Shown: in pieces, positions 25,954-34,398 of the stretch
How positions within the stretch are numbered: the first letter of the stretch is position 1
How the letters are laid out: each line of letters begins with the position of its first letter
From: an uncultured Fodinibius sp.
Lineage (GTDB): Bacteria; Bacteroidota; Rhodothermia; Balneolales; Balneolaceae
DNA length: 64,000 nucleotides
NCBI GenBank assembly: GCA_913056235.1
Contig: CAJXMW010000002.1
Span: 124,001 to 188,000, forward strand
Direction of reading: 5' to 3'
Notes under the pieces: model-generated
Databases searched by the model: none
Seen by the model: the letters and a program-made list of their open reading frames with translations, nothing else
Told to the model about the DNA's origin: nothing
Position numbers and translations under genes: made by a program

Positions 25954-25979
25954 CCACGACCACACCATGCCGGTCGTGG
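25954..25979. repeat. 8-bp inverted repeat CCACGACC/GGTCGTGG
   Basis: A perfect 8-bp inverted repeat with a 10-base centre lies just beyond the recombinase remnant. It could be a transcription stop or part of the former element's end; nothing decides. Confidence 0.35.
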
Positions 25980-26220
25980 AATAGAACCGAGAGCGCTAGC
26001 AGGCCATCCAGAATACTTGAGTCTACTTACTTATCTTCTTTTGTAAAATCGTTTCGTACTATAATAGTTAAGAAGTGTTTATTCTGCCCCTACCGAAGAA
26101 CTCATCTCAAAATGCCTTTCGCTATTTGCCCTCTATATCATTTCCCAGTATAATAGTATTTTAAGATAGAATAACTTCTTTATCTATCTCCACGTTGAAT
26201 GCTTTAGGGATTGTCAAGAT

Positions 26221-29200
26221 ATGAACATCAAGAATGCCGATTTGTTATTTGCTGATAATCCTAATCCCATGTGGATTTATAACCCCTCAGATCTCTCTAT
26301 AAAACAAGCAAATGATGCAGCCTGTAAGCTTTATGGATATTCGAAGGACGAGTTTAGCTCGTTGACAATAACGGATCTGCGTCCAGAAAGCGAGATTCCA
26401 AAACTGAAAGAGGAGGTATCCAATCTGGAAGATACCTATAACGATGCGGGCAGGTGGAAGCATCAAAAAAAGAATGGAGATATTCTTTTTGTCCATGTGC
26501 AATCCCATCCCATTTCTGAGGGAAATAACCGATACAGACTTGTTACGGTCCAAGATGTAACGAATACCATGCAATATCGTCAAGAATTCCAACTACTGCT
26601 TGAAAATAGCTTGGATGGGATCATGCTTACGGGCCCAGATGGACAAATATACAAGGCCAACGACGCGGCTTGCGATATCTTAGGAATGTCGGAAGAACAA
26701 CTTATCGAGGTAGGGCGAGATGGCATTGTCCTTAGGGATGACAAACTTCAACGGGCCTTGGAAAAACGTAATCGAACGGGGCAATTTGCTGGGGAATTAA
26801 CGTTTCTTCACAGCTCGGGTAGGCAGATTCCGGTGGAATTGAGCAGCTCTGTGTATACGAATCCACGAGGCGAGCAACGGACAAGCTTGATCTTTCGAGA
26901 TATTACCGGGCGCAAGGAAACTGAGCAAAAACTACAGGATATTGTCACCCACAGTACCAATATGTTTTATCGGCACGGTCCCGATCATAAGCTTACCTAC
27001 GTGAGCCCGCAGTCCGAAGAATTTTTAGGATGTTCTCCAGAAGAGGCGAAACAACAATGGACAGAATTTCTTACCGATCATCCCACCAATCAAGAAGGAA
27101 TAAAACATACGGAAAAGGCCATCGAAACAGGTGAAAAACAACCGCCTTTCGAATTACAGTTGCAAAAGAAAACGGGTGAACGAATATGGGTTAAAGTAAA
27201 CGAAGCCCCGATTGTGGAGAATGGAGAGACCGTAGCTATTGTCGGCTCACTGGCTGATATTACCCAGCAAAAACAATATGAGCAGCAACTGGAAGAAAGT
27301 CTGGAGCGCTATGAATATGCCAGGAAAGCCACCAACGATGTTATTTATGAGTGGGATATAGAGGATGATACCCTTCATTTAGGAGAGGCGTTTAACACAA
27401 TATTTGGTCATTCCACGAGTTCAAATGGGGTTCCATTGGAGGAGTATACCCAGTTTGTTCATCCTGAAGACCACTCAGAAGCTCAGAAATCACTTGATCA
27501 CACCCTAAAAGATCCTTCAAAGCATCACTGGAGCCATGAATACCGGCTGAAGAAGTCTGACGGGGAGTATGCTATTGTCATCGAAAATGGGTACATCATT
27601 CGCAATGAAGAAGGCGTTGCTATGCGCATGATTGGCGCGATACGGGACGTCACGGAGCAACGGGAACTGGAGCAACTTCTTGAACAAGCCTATAGCATGG
27701 CACGCATCGGCGTTTGGGAATTAGACCTGCAGAAAGATACGCTGTATTGGTCCCCCATGACCAAAGAACTTCACGAAGTTGACCCAGATTTTGAGCCCGA
27801 TTTAGAAACGGGCATTTCCTTTTACAAAGAGGGGGAAAGCCGAAACACCATCAAGGAAGTTGTTGACAAAGCCATTGCGGACGGTACTCCCTGGGATGAA
27901 GAGCTACAGATCGTGACAGCCAACGGGAACGAGCGGTGGGTTCGATCGAAAGGGGAGCCCGAAATGGTGGAGGGGGAGTGCCGACGCCTATATGGAGTAT
28001 TCCAAGACATCCATGACCGCATGCAGGCGGAACAAGATCTGAGACGTATGTCACACATCATGAAAAATGCCCAGGAGATTGCCCATCTTGGAAGTTTTGA
28101 ATATGTAGTTGCCGATCAAACTACTATCTGGTCTGAAGAGGAATATCGCATTTATGGTCTTGACCCTAATAGTCCATCACCGGATTATCATGAGATGTTG
28201 GGAAAATATATTCATCCCGATGATGCTAACTTGCTTAATGACACGTTCATGACTGCCCTGCAAAATGAGGAGTTTTACGAGTTAGAACATCGCATAGTAC
28301 GACCAAACGGTGATGTAAGATGGGTACATGATAAAGCGCTTCCTTATTTTGATCAGGATGGCAACCTTTTGCGATACGTTGGAGCAACCCTTGATATTAC
28401 AGACCGGAAACAGAATCAAATCGAACTTGAAAAGGCCTACCAGGAAAAGGAAATCATTTTAGAAAGTATCGAGGACGGCTTCTTCACGGTAAACAGAAAT
28501 TGGATCGTTACCTATTGGAATAGTGCCGCTGAGCGCATGTTGCAGACCCCCAAAGAGACCATTCTGGGTGAACACTTATGGGACGTATTTGAAGATGCTA
28601 AAGACCTACCATCCTATACCAATTATCATAAGGTTATGGAGAAAGGCGTCTCCGTTGATTTTGAAGACTACTATGCCCCCTTAGATCGGTGGTATGATGT
28701 TAGTGCCTACCCTTCCGCGGATGGAATATCCGTATATTTTAAAAACATAACAGAACAAAAACAGAAAGAAGAGCAGCTGCAAAAATCTCTAAAAGAAAAA
28801 GAAACCCTACTGGCTGAGATTCATCATCGGGTAAAAAATAATTTGGCCGTGGTCTCGAGCATGATGCAGCTCCAGGCCTTCGATGAAAGTGACCAAAAGT
28901 TCAAACAAAAGTTACACGATAGTGTTAGCCGTATTCAAACCATGGGAACGATCCACGAGCTACTTTATCAATCAGAAAGCTTTTCGAGCTTGGCCGTTGA
29001 TCAGAATATCAAGAAATTAGTAACCGATATATCTCATACATTTCAGCCTAAGATTGATTTAGATATTTCATATGATATAGAAAAAATTAACTTGAATATT
29101 AATCAAGCGCTGCCGGTTTCCCTCATTATTAATGAGGTTGTTACAAATGTCTTTAAACATGCATTTGATGGCAAGGAAGAGGGGACACTTCAGATAGCTA

Positions 29201-29442
29201 TGAACAAAAAGAAGGACAATATTACACTTCGAATATCAGATAATGGGAAGGGGCTCCCACCTAATTTCCACATATCAAAAGATACCGGTTCGTTAGGAAT
29301 ACAATTAATCGATACGCTATCTCAACAGTTGGAAGGTAACTATAAGTATGAGTCTAACAACGGAGAAACTCAATTCATGCTCACCTTTACCAAGGCCGAT
29401 GTAAAAGGATCAAGTAATGCCTTGGGAAATAACTATGAGTAA
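26221..29442 (+). CDS. soluble sensor histidine kinase with about seven PAS domains
   Basis: This 1073-residue protein has no signal peptide or membrane segment. Seven PAS-type units of about 115-125 residues fill residues 1-850; several end with the PAC wording (for example RYVGATLDITDRK, RLYGVFQDIHDR, VAIVGSLADITQQ). The kinase is of the HisKA_2 type: EIHHRVKNNLAVVSSMMQLQ with the phospho-acceptor His at 868/869, a DHp hairpin, and an HATPase with NEVVTNVFKHAF (N box), DNGKGLPP and GSLGIQLIDTLSQQL. It would autophosphorylate in response to redox, light or small-molecule cues, but no cofactor is predictable. No response regulator is next to it; it is followed by a small unknown ORF and an MscS gene. 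Confidence 0.88.
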   Translation: MNIKNADLLFADNPNPMWIYNPSDLSIKQANDAACKLYGYSKDEFSSLTITDLRPESEIPKLKEEVSNLEDTYNDAGRWKHQKKNGDILFVHVQSHPISEGNNRYRLVTVQDVTNTMQYRQEFQLLLENSLDGIMLTGPDGQIYKANDAACDILGMSEEQLIEVGRDGIVLRDDKLQRALEKRNRTGQFAGELTFLHSSGRQIPVELSSSVYTNPRGEQRTSLIFRDITGRKETEQKLQDIVTHSTNMFYRHGPDHKLTYVSPQSEEFLGCSPEEAKQQWTEFLTDHPTNQEGIKHTEKAIETGEKQPPFELQLQKKTGERIWVKVNEAPIVENGETVAIVGSLADITQQKQYEQQLEESLERYEYARKATNDVIYEWDIEDDTLHLGEAFNTIFGHSTSSNGVPLEEYTQFVHPEDHSEAQKSLDHTLKDPSKHHWSHEYRLKKSDGEYAIVIENGYIIRNEEGVAMRMIGAIRDVTEQRELEQLLEQAYSMARIGVWELDLQKDTLYWSPMTKELHEVDPDFEPDLETGISFYKEGESRNTIKEVVDKAIADGTPWDEELQIVTANGNERWVRSKGEPEMVEGECRRLYGVFQDIHDRMQAEQDLRRMSHIMKNAQEIAHLGSFEYVVADQTTIWSEEEYRIYGLDPNSPSPDYHEMLGKYIHPDDANLLNDTFMTALQNEEFYELEHRIVRPNGDVRWVHDKALPYFDQDGNLLRYVGATLDITDRKQNQIELEKAYQEKEIILESIEDGFFTVNRNWIVTYWNSAAERMLQTPKETILGEHLWDVFEDAKDLPSYTNYHKVMEKGVSVDFEDYYAPLDRWYDVSAYPSADGISVYFKNITEQKQKEEQLQKSLKEKETLLAEIHHRVKNNLAVVSSMMQLQAFDESDQKFKQKLHDSVSRIQTMGTIHELLYQSESFSSLAVDQNIKKLVTDISHTFQPKIDLDISYDIEKINLNINQALPVSLIINEVVTNVFKHAFDGKEEGTLQIAMNKKKDNITLRISDNGKGLPPNFHISKDTGSLGIQLIDTLSQQLEGNYKYESNNGETQFMLTFTKADVKGSSNALGNNYE

Positions 29443-29465
29443 CATTAGGGAATAAGATGTGAGAA

Positions 29466-29705
29466 TCACACAGATCGTTTCAATTCCAAGAGGGCTTTAT
29501 CTTCGGCATAATTTCGTATCTGTTCGGGTTCATTCTCCGGATCATCGCCATTCCATACCTCCCAGCTCCAAGGAATTTGAGTGGAATGTTTAGCGAATTT
29601 TAACATAGGTGTCAGGCTATCGATCCCACCATGGCTTTGCTGCCAGTTATATCTGAATAGCTTAATGGGGCAGGGTGTGCCTATCCCATTAAATTTAAAT
29701 CCCAT
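29466..29705 (-). CDS. hypothetical protein, small
   Basis: A 79-residue frame on the minus strand starting at an ATG (29705). The product is rich in Trp and in acidic and polar residues (TQIPWSWEVWNGDDPENEPE) and shows no signal peptide or helix pattern. No family recognised. It is convergent with the kinase gene (24 bases apart) and I find no clear ribosome binding site. It may be a real small gene or a chance frame. Confidence 0.35.
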   Translation of the reverse strand: MGFKFNGIGTPCPIKLFRYNWQQSHGGIDSLTPMLKFAKHSTQIPWSWEVWNGDDPENEPEQIRNYAEDKALLELKRSV

Positions 29706-30011
29706 AATAAATTTCAAAAAATTTGCTCACCATCTCATCTTTTTGATCGGAATGAGAACATTGTTACTACTAATTTAAATGTGTCCCTTCTATAGGACTG
29801 CTACCAACTTTTATTATCGGGGCATTTTGAGTCTGCTATTTATACTTCCTTTAGTAATTAATGGTACCAAAGATTCAGCTAAAAGAATTGTAAGAGAATA
29901 GAAGTATATTCTATAATTATAAGTGCTCAGGATCTAATGTAGGGTTATTCCAAGTCTACTAAACTGCAACTTCTATCTCTGCTTATTTAAACCTAACTAT
30001 ATTTGAAGATC
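29706..30011. other. 306-base gap, nothing recognised
   Basis: AT-rich region between the small minus-strand frame and mscS. I see no hairpin with a T-run, no RNA gene and no coding frame with plausible composition. It should hold the mscS promoter. Confidence 0.5.
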
Positions 30012-30872
30012 ATGAAGGAAATATTGAAACAGATTAACCTGAAAATTTCAGAACTATTTTCTCCTGAAATCATAGGTAACCTTTTGGCTGAAGGCATTAT
30101 TGACTTAGCTGTGGTTATTGCGGTCTTTATTGCTTTTTACCTGCTATGGAAATTCGTTAGTGTGGTTTCAAAACCTATTTTTCGAAAAAGCAACTTGGAT
30201 GAGACTACCACCATTTTTGCCAATTCTATTATAAAGTATGGGATTTTGATATTTGGTCTCATTACAGCATTGGATTCGGTTGGTATTAAAACCTCGGCTG
30301 TTTTAACCTCTTTGGGTATTGTAGGTTTAACCATTGGTTTTGCAGCACGGGATTCACTGTCAAATATCATATCAGGTGTAATTATATATTTAGATAGACC
30401 ATTTGTAATTGGTGACCTGGTTGAGATAGACAACAAGTATGGAAAAGTGGACCGAATAACATTACGGTCCACTCGTATTGTAACTGTTGATGGCAAGATG
30501 CTTGCAGTGCCTAATATAGATGTAGTAAATAAAACAGTAGCTTCATACACCAATTTCCCTCACCTTAGGATTGATATACCCGTAACAGTTGGTGTAAACG
30601 AAGACCTGGACAAAGCACGATCTATATTATTAAAATTGGTAGATAATAGTCCTCTATACATGAGCGATCCGGAACCAGCTGTGGTAGTTAAAGAGCTTAA
30701 CGACTATAACGTGTTGATAGAACTGCGAGTTTGGATTAAAAATGAACGTGATCACCTTTCAATACGCTTTGCATTGCGGGAGAATATTTTCAAAGCCTTT
30801 AATGAGGCCAACGTCCAAATGCCTTATGAAACCATTCAATTAGCACCATTTAATGCAAGTATTAAAAATTGA
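30012..30872 (+). CDS. MscS family small-conductance mechanosensitive channel
   Basis: I start at the ATG 30012 rather than the TTG at 30003. The 286-residue protein has three membrane segments; the pore helix region TSLGIVGLTIGFAARDSLSNIISGVIIYLDRPF contains the conserved Gly/Ala packing of TM3 and the GDxVEI beta-domain motif (DLVEIDNKYGKVDRI). The C-terminal cytosolic domain ends with VQMPYETIQL. Such channels release solutes during hypo-osmotic shock, which fits a saline habitat. Length matches E. coli MscS (286). It has no close operon partner. Confidence 0.93.
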   Translation: MKEILKQINLKISELFSPEIIGNLLAEGIIDLAVVIAVFIAFYLLWKFVSVVSKPIFRKSNLDETTTIFANSIIKYGILIFGLITALDSVGIKTSAVLTSLGIVGLTIGFAARDSLSNIISGVIIYLDRPFVIGDLVEIDNKYGKVDRITLRSTRIVTVDGKMLAVPNIDVVNKTVASYTNFPHLRIDIPVTVGVNEDLDKARSILLKLVDNSPLYMSDPEPAVVVKELNDYNVLIELRVWIKNERDHLSIRFALRENIFKAFNEANVQMPYETIQLAPFNASIKN

Positions 30873-31283
30873 ATGTTGAATAGTGCAGAGAATTAATGAA
30901 TTATGGCTAACGGCCTTGTGCATAAGGGGCCTAGCTTTTTTGAGCCTGGAAGGTGTTTGGCGCCCTTAACTGCTTGAGTTGATGCCATCGTCGTATTAGA
31001 TGATTAGCACTTCCAGTATGCAGGCTATTGTCAGTGCAGCGAATTATGTATGCAAAACAAGTTTTCACCGGGCAGAGTTAATTAGCGATTAGTGGATGTG
31101 CCCTGATTATAACTAGCCATTGCAAAAGTGACAGGGATAATTTTGTTCCTTATACGTGGAGCTCAAGAATTAAAGGACTAATCAGTTTTGTTCGTTAGTC
31201 CTTTATATTTTGGAATGGTTATGGTTTACTTTTTTATAGTTTGGAGAACGAATTCTTCTGAAGAGATCATAGTAAGATTATAG
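30873..31283. other. 411-base gap with a terminator-like hairpin
   Basis: Nothing coding is recognised. A weak GC-rich stem around 30912-30933 (GGCCTT and AAGGGGCC) followed by TTTTTT could end the mscS transcript; a better hairpin follows at 31172. The gap ends at the remnant of a binding-protein gene. Confidence 0.5.
31172..31204. terminator. 10-bp perfect hairpin
   Basis: AAAGGACTAA and its exact complement TTAGTCCTTT with a 13-base loop, followed by ATATTTT. It may terminate transcription coming from mscS. The AT-rich stem makes it weaker than the other terminators here. Confidence 0.5.
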
Positions 31284-31467
31284 CCTACTATTAATTATGA
31301 ACTTTCTTTGGAAGAGTGTGCGCTACTTTTACTGGAGGACCAGCAGCAATGGGTACGAGAAAAAGGCTATGTTGGATCTCCAAAAGGCAAGGCAAGTTTT
31401 GAGGAGTACCTTGACTTTACTTCCATGAAATGGGGTTCATCCAGAAGGGTTAACCAGAATCCGATAA
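31284..31467 (+). pseudogene. frameshifted C-terminal remnant of an SsuA/NMT1-like binding protein
   Basis: The plus strand encodes INYELSLEECALLLLEDQQQ followed by W and a variable stretch, matching the ends of the two intact binding proteins on the other strand (DIDYELSLSERMITLLDDQ and YELTIGERMLFLLNEQ). After about residue 48 the frame must shift by one base to read VHPEGLTRIR and stop (31435-31467), the counterpart of VYPEGITVIQ. The N-terminal two-thirds is absent and a TAG precedes the segment. So this is a third, decayed paralogue in the opposite orientation. Confidence 0.7.
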
Positions 31468-31483
31468 ATTTAACGCTTAGAAA

Positions 31484-33256
31484 TTAGTTCAGGTTTGTGC
31501 TTCCTACCCCTTTAACGTCAGCCATCTCAAACTGTAATATGAACTTGCTTCCATTATCTCGTTGATATTCAATGGAGGCATTCAATTGTTCGCAGAGCGT
31601 TTGTATTATACGCATACCTAATGTTGCGGGCTGATGAATGTCAAAATCGTCCGGCAATCCAACACCATTGTCGGCAATAGTTAGGGTTACTACCTGGTGG
31701 TTGGTTTTCAGCGTGATATTGATGGTGCCTTTGGCTCTCTGTTTAAAGGCATGTTTGAAAGCGTTAGTAACCAGCTCGTTAACAATTAATGCGGCGGGAA
31801 TAGCCTGATTTACATTGAGTGTCGCATTCTCCAACTCATAATTAATGTCGACCTTTGTATCAGTTCGTAAGGTTTCATCTATGGTGGTTACCAGCTTTTT
31901 TATCTGCTTTGTAAAGTTAAGTTCTGTAAAGCTCTCCGTATCGTACAATAACTCATGGATGGAGGCCATTGACTGTATCCGAAGTTGGCTATCATGAAGT
32001 TTGTTGGATAAATGTTCACTCTCACTTTCCATAGCCTGCAGTTGCATCATCCCGGAAATAACCGCCAGATTATTTTTTACCCGGTGGTGTATTTCCTGCA
32101 GCAGTACTGATTTTTCACTTAGTGTTTCTTGCAATCGTTCTTCATAACTAATGTGCTCTGTAATATCCAACCCAACCGTTTGGGTAGCATTTTTGCCATT
32201 ATATACGATAGGTACAGATTCAAATTGAACGTAACGGTTTTGTCCACCGAGCCGCTCTATAACATAAACTTCTGGTGCTAGTTGTTCCTTCTCTTCTTCT
32301 ATTCTTTTTATTCGGTCAATAGCCTGACTTTTTTGTGCTTGATCGATATAGTCAAAAATTGATTCACCAATAAGATTTTCGGCTGAATCGGCACCTATCA
32401 TCTTGGCACCACCTTCATTAATAAATTGAACTTTTCCATCTATATGAATGAGTATCAGGCTCGGGTCTTGCTCGACCAGTGTCTCCCACCGCTTGAGGTT
32501 CTGCTCAGCTTTTTTGCGTATTTTTTGTTCTTCCTTGATATGTTCCTGTAACTTTTCTGTCATTTCATTAAAGGCTTGAGCAAGCTCGTCATGTTCCTCA
32601 AAACCGTCAATAGTAATCTTATCGTCAAGGTTACCGTTTGCTATAGACTTGGTTCCTTCAAGAAGTTTTCCGAGTGAATCAAGGATTTGTTTTCGTACTC
32701 GAAAGATCATATAAACGACAAATCCTATACCGGGAATCAAAATGAATAAAAACTGAAGGCGCTGATATACTTGTAAGGTCCGAACTTCTTGCAAGCGATT
32801 TTTTTCAAGTCTATGTGAGGCTGCCAGCAGCAACTGGATATCCGATCGGATACGTGCGGTCGCACGTTCCAGCAGGCGTTCTCGTTTTTCCGGTTGGTCC
32901 CGATATAATGATGGATTGTTATAAACTTCTTGAATAAGGGAAAATGACTGTTTTATTGAGGGAAGCGCATTAGTAACAACTCTGCGCGTCGGAAATTTTT
33001 CTATTTCAGTCTTTTTTTCTTGAAGGTCCTCGTATAACGTATTCCACTTATCGTAGTATCGTTGTTCTTCATAAGCCAGAAATTGTTCGGTAATAATATT
33101 AAGTTCTGACGCTCTTTTTGCGAATTTATTTACCCGATCTATTTGGTCAAGTTCATCACTTATCTGCCAGGTCGTGTAGAACAAAAATCCGAATAGCACC
33201 ACAACAGTGGCAACTGACAAAAGGGCGACAATATTCAGACGAGATTTTATAGTCAT
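31484..33256 (-). CDS. membrane histidine kinase (4HB sensor, HAMP, PAS, HisKA_2)
   Basis: The 590-residue kinase has TM1 (about 9-28), a helical periplasmic sensor of about 140 residues, TM2 (about 170-187), a HAMP linker (about 188-240), a coiled coil, one PAS domain (about 262-370, with PAC-like QTVGLDITEH) and a HisKA_2 kinase with EIHHRVKNNLAVISGMMQLQ (phospho-His about 389/390), NELVTNAFKHAF and DNGVGLPDDFD. Its ATG overlaps the stop of the upstream binding-protein gene by four bases, so the two are made together. The periplasmic helical domain is a good docking site for a liganded binding protein. No response regulator adjoins it. Confidence 0.88.
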   Translation of the reverse strand: MTIKSRLNIVALLSVATVVVLFGFLFYTTWQISDELDQIDRVNKFAKRASELNIITEQFLAYEEQRYYDKWNTLYEDLQEKKTEIEKFPTRRVVTNALPSIKQSFSLIQEVYNNPSLYRDQPEKRERLLERATARIRSDIQLLLAASHRLEKNRLQEVRTLQVYQRLQFLFILIPGIGFVVYMIFRVRKQILDSLGKLLEGTKSIANGNLDDKITIDGFEEHDELAQAFNEMTEKLQEHIKEEQKIRKKAEQNLKRWETLVEQDPSLILIHIDGKVQFINEGGAKMIGADSAENLIGESIFDYIDQAQKSQAIDRIKRIEEEKEQLAPEVYVIERLGGQNRYVQFESVPIVYNGKNATQTVGLDITEHISYEERLQETLSEKSVLLQEIHHRVKNNLAVISGMMQLQAMESESEHLSNKLHDSQLRIQSMASIHELLYDTESFTELNFTKQIKKLVTTIDETLRTDTKVDINYELENATLNVNQAIPAALIVNELVTNAFKHAFKQRAKGTINITLKTNHQVVTLTIADNGVGLPDDFDIHQPATLGMRIIQTLCEQLNASIEYQRDNGSKFILQFEMADVKGVGSTNLN

Positions 33257-33276
33257 TGTATGACGGTTATGCCTTC
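33248..33276. repeat. 29-bp exact direct repeat, copy 1
   Basis: The 29 bases spanning the kinase start and the end of the binding-protein gene are identical to 34370-34398. They encode the last residues (EGITVIQ and stop) of each binding protein and the first codons ATGACTATA of a kinase. This shows that the whole binding-protein/kinase junction was duplicated. Confidence 0.85.
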
Positions 33277-34302
33277 TGGATAAACTTTCTGGAGTGCCTC
33301 AAAATAGATAGCACTGTGAACGTCGGATTGTTTCGTAGTGTCATCAATACGTTGTTTTTCTTGTATAAACCAGCGCTGTTGTTCATTGAGTAAAAAAAGC
33401 ATTCTTTCACCTATCGTAAGCTCATACTCAATAGAAGCCCAAAGATCCTCAATAATACTCAAAGAAGTCTTCGTTTTTTCCGATACCAGTAATTTTGTTT
33501 GCTCTGGATGGCTTTTGATATAATCTTGCGCTTTTTTGAGAGCTTGAAGATATTTTACGATCGTCTCAGGGTGTTGTTGTATATACGTCTCAGAGGATAC
33601 GCCCAACCACAATGTTGAATGACCCAGTACAGAATTAAGTTTGAAAGTATTATCCTTCAACTTTTTCAGTATTTCAGAGGCATAAGGTTCCCAGCTGACT
33701 ACTGCATCTACCTGACCATTTTTTAACGCCATATAATGTTGTGATATATCGATATTTACCTTCTCAACCTGCTGCTCCTGAATGCCATGTTCCAATAAGA
33801 ACGTATCGAAAAAGTACTCCGATGTTGTTTCATAATATAAACCCACCTTTTTGTTCCTTAAATCCCGGGGGTTCTCTATGCCATGGTCGCGACGAGCAAT
33901 AATTTTTTGACTATTGCTCGTGTAAATCATCCCTGTAAATATTTTGAGGTTGAATTCCTTGTACTTCGAATAAGGCTTTGCCCCGGACAGAGCTCGCACC
34001 ACTGGAATTTCAGCAACATGTGCTATATCGAGGGTTCCTTGGTATAGCTCTTTCAATGATTTCTTTCCCGCTGTATGGGGATGGGCAATGACTTCCAGCC
34101 CCTCTTCCTCGAAAAAACCTTCAGACTGTGCAACAAAAAAAGCAGCTTCGCCCCAGAATGTGGTAACACCAACTTGAACGGTTGTAAGATCGGTAGGATT
34201 ATCATCGTTATTACTACAACCTACAAGTAGACCCAAAGCTAATATTGATATTAGCTTCATAACAAAAGCAAGATGCTTATTCTTTAATAAGAATACATCC
34301 AT
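33253..34302 (-). CDS. SsuA/THI5/NMT1-like lipoprotein binding protein coupled to a kinase
   Basis: The frame is open from 34344, but aligning with the paralogue at 34375 (MDIFLSNKSYL) places the start at 34302 (MDVFLLKNKHL). The 349-residue product has a lipobox LLVGC, then the type-2 periplasmic binding fold of the SsuA/NMT1 group: TVQVGVTTFWGEAAFFVAQSEGFFEEEGLEV, DIAHVAEIPVVRAL, NKKVGLYYETTSEYFFDTFL, GQVDAVVSWEPYA and STLWLGVSSETY. Relatives bind thiamine precursors, sulfonates, taurine or nitrate for ABC import, but no permease or ATPase gene is near. Its stop overlaps the kinase start, so it is probably the kinase's ligand receptor. Confidence 0.82.
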   Translation of the reverse strand: MDVFLLKNKHLAFVMKLISILALGLLVGCSNNDDNPTDLTTVQVGVTTFWGEAAFFVAQSEGFFEEEGLEVIAHPHTAGKKSLKELYQGTLDIAHVAEIPVVRALSGAKPYSKYKEFNLKIFTGMIYTSNSQKIIARRDHGIENPRDLRNKKVGLYYETTSEYFFDTFLLEHGIQEQQVEKVNIDISQHYMALKNGQVDAVVSWEPYASEILKKLKDNTFKLNSVLGHSTLWLGVSSETYIQQHPETIVKYLQALKKAQDYIKSHPEQTKLLVSEKTKTSLSIIEDLWASIEYELTIGERMLFLLNEQQRWFIQEKQRIDDTTKQSDVHSAIYFEALQKVYPEGITVIQ

Positions 34303-34369
34303 AACATTTGGTTGAATGCTAAACGCAGTTTCATATATCAACACAATCTTATGACTTTGAACGCCATAC

Positions 34370-34398
34370 TATAGTCATTGTATGACGGTTATGCCTTC
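34370..34398. repeat. 29-bp exact direct repeat, copy 2, with a vestigial kinase start
   Basis: Identical to 33248-33276. Here the frame begun by ATGACTATA runs only nine codons (M T I V W R S K S) to a TAA, whereas in copy 1 it opens the 590-residue kinase. So a kinase start was once attached to this binding-protein gene as well. Confidence 0.8.
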
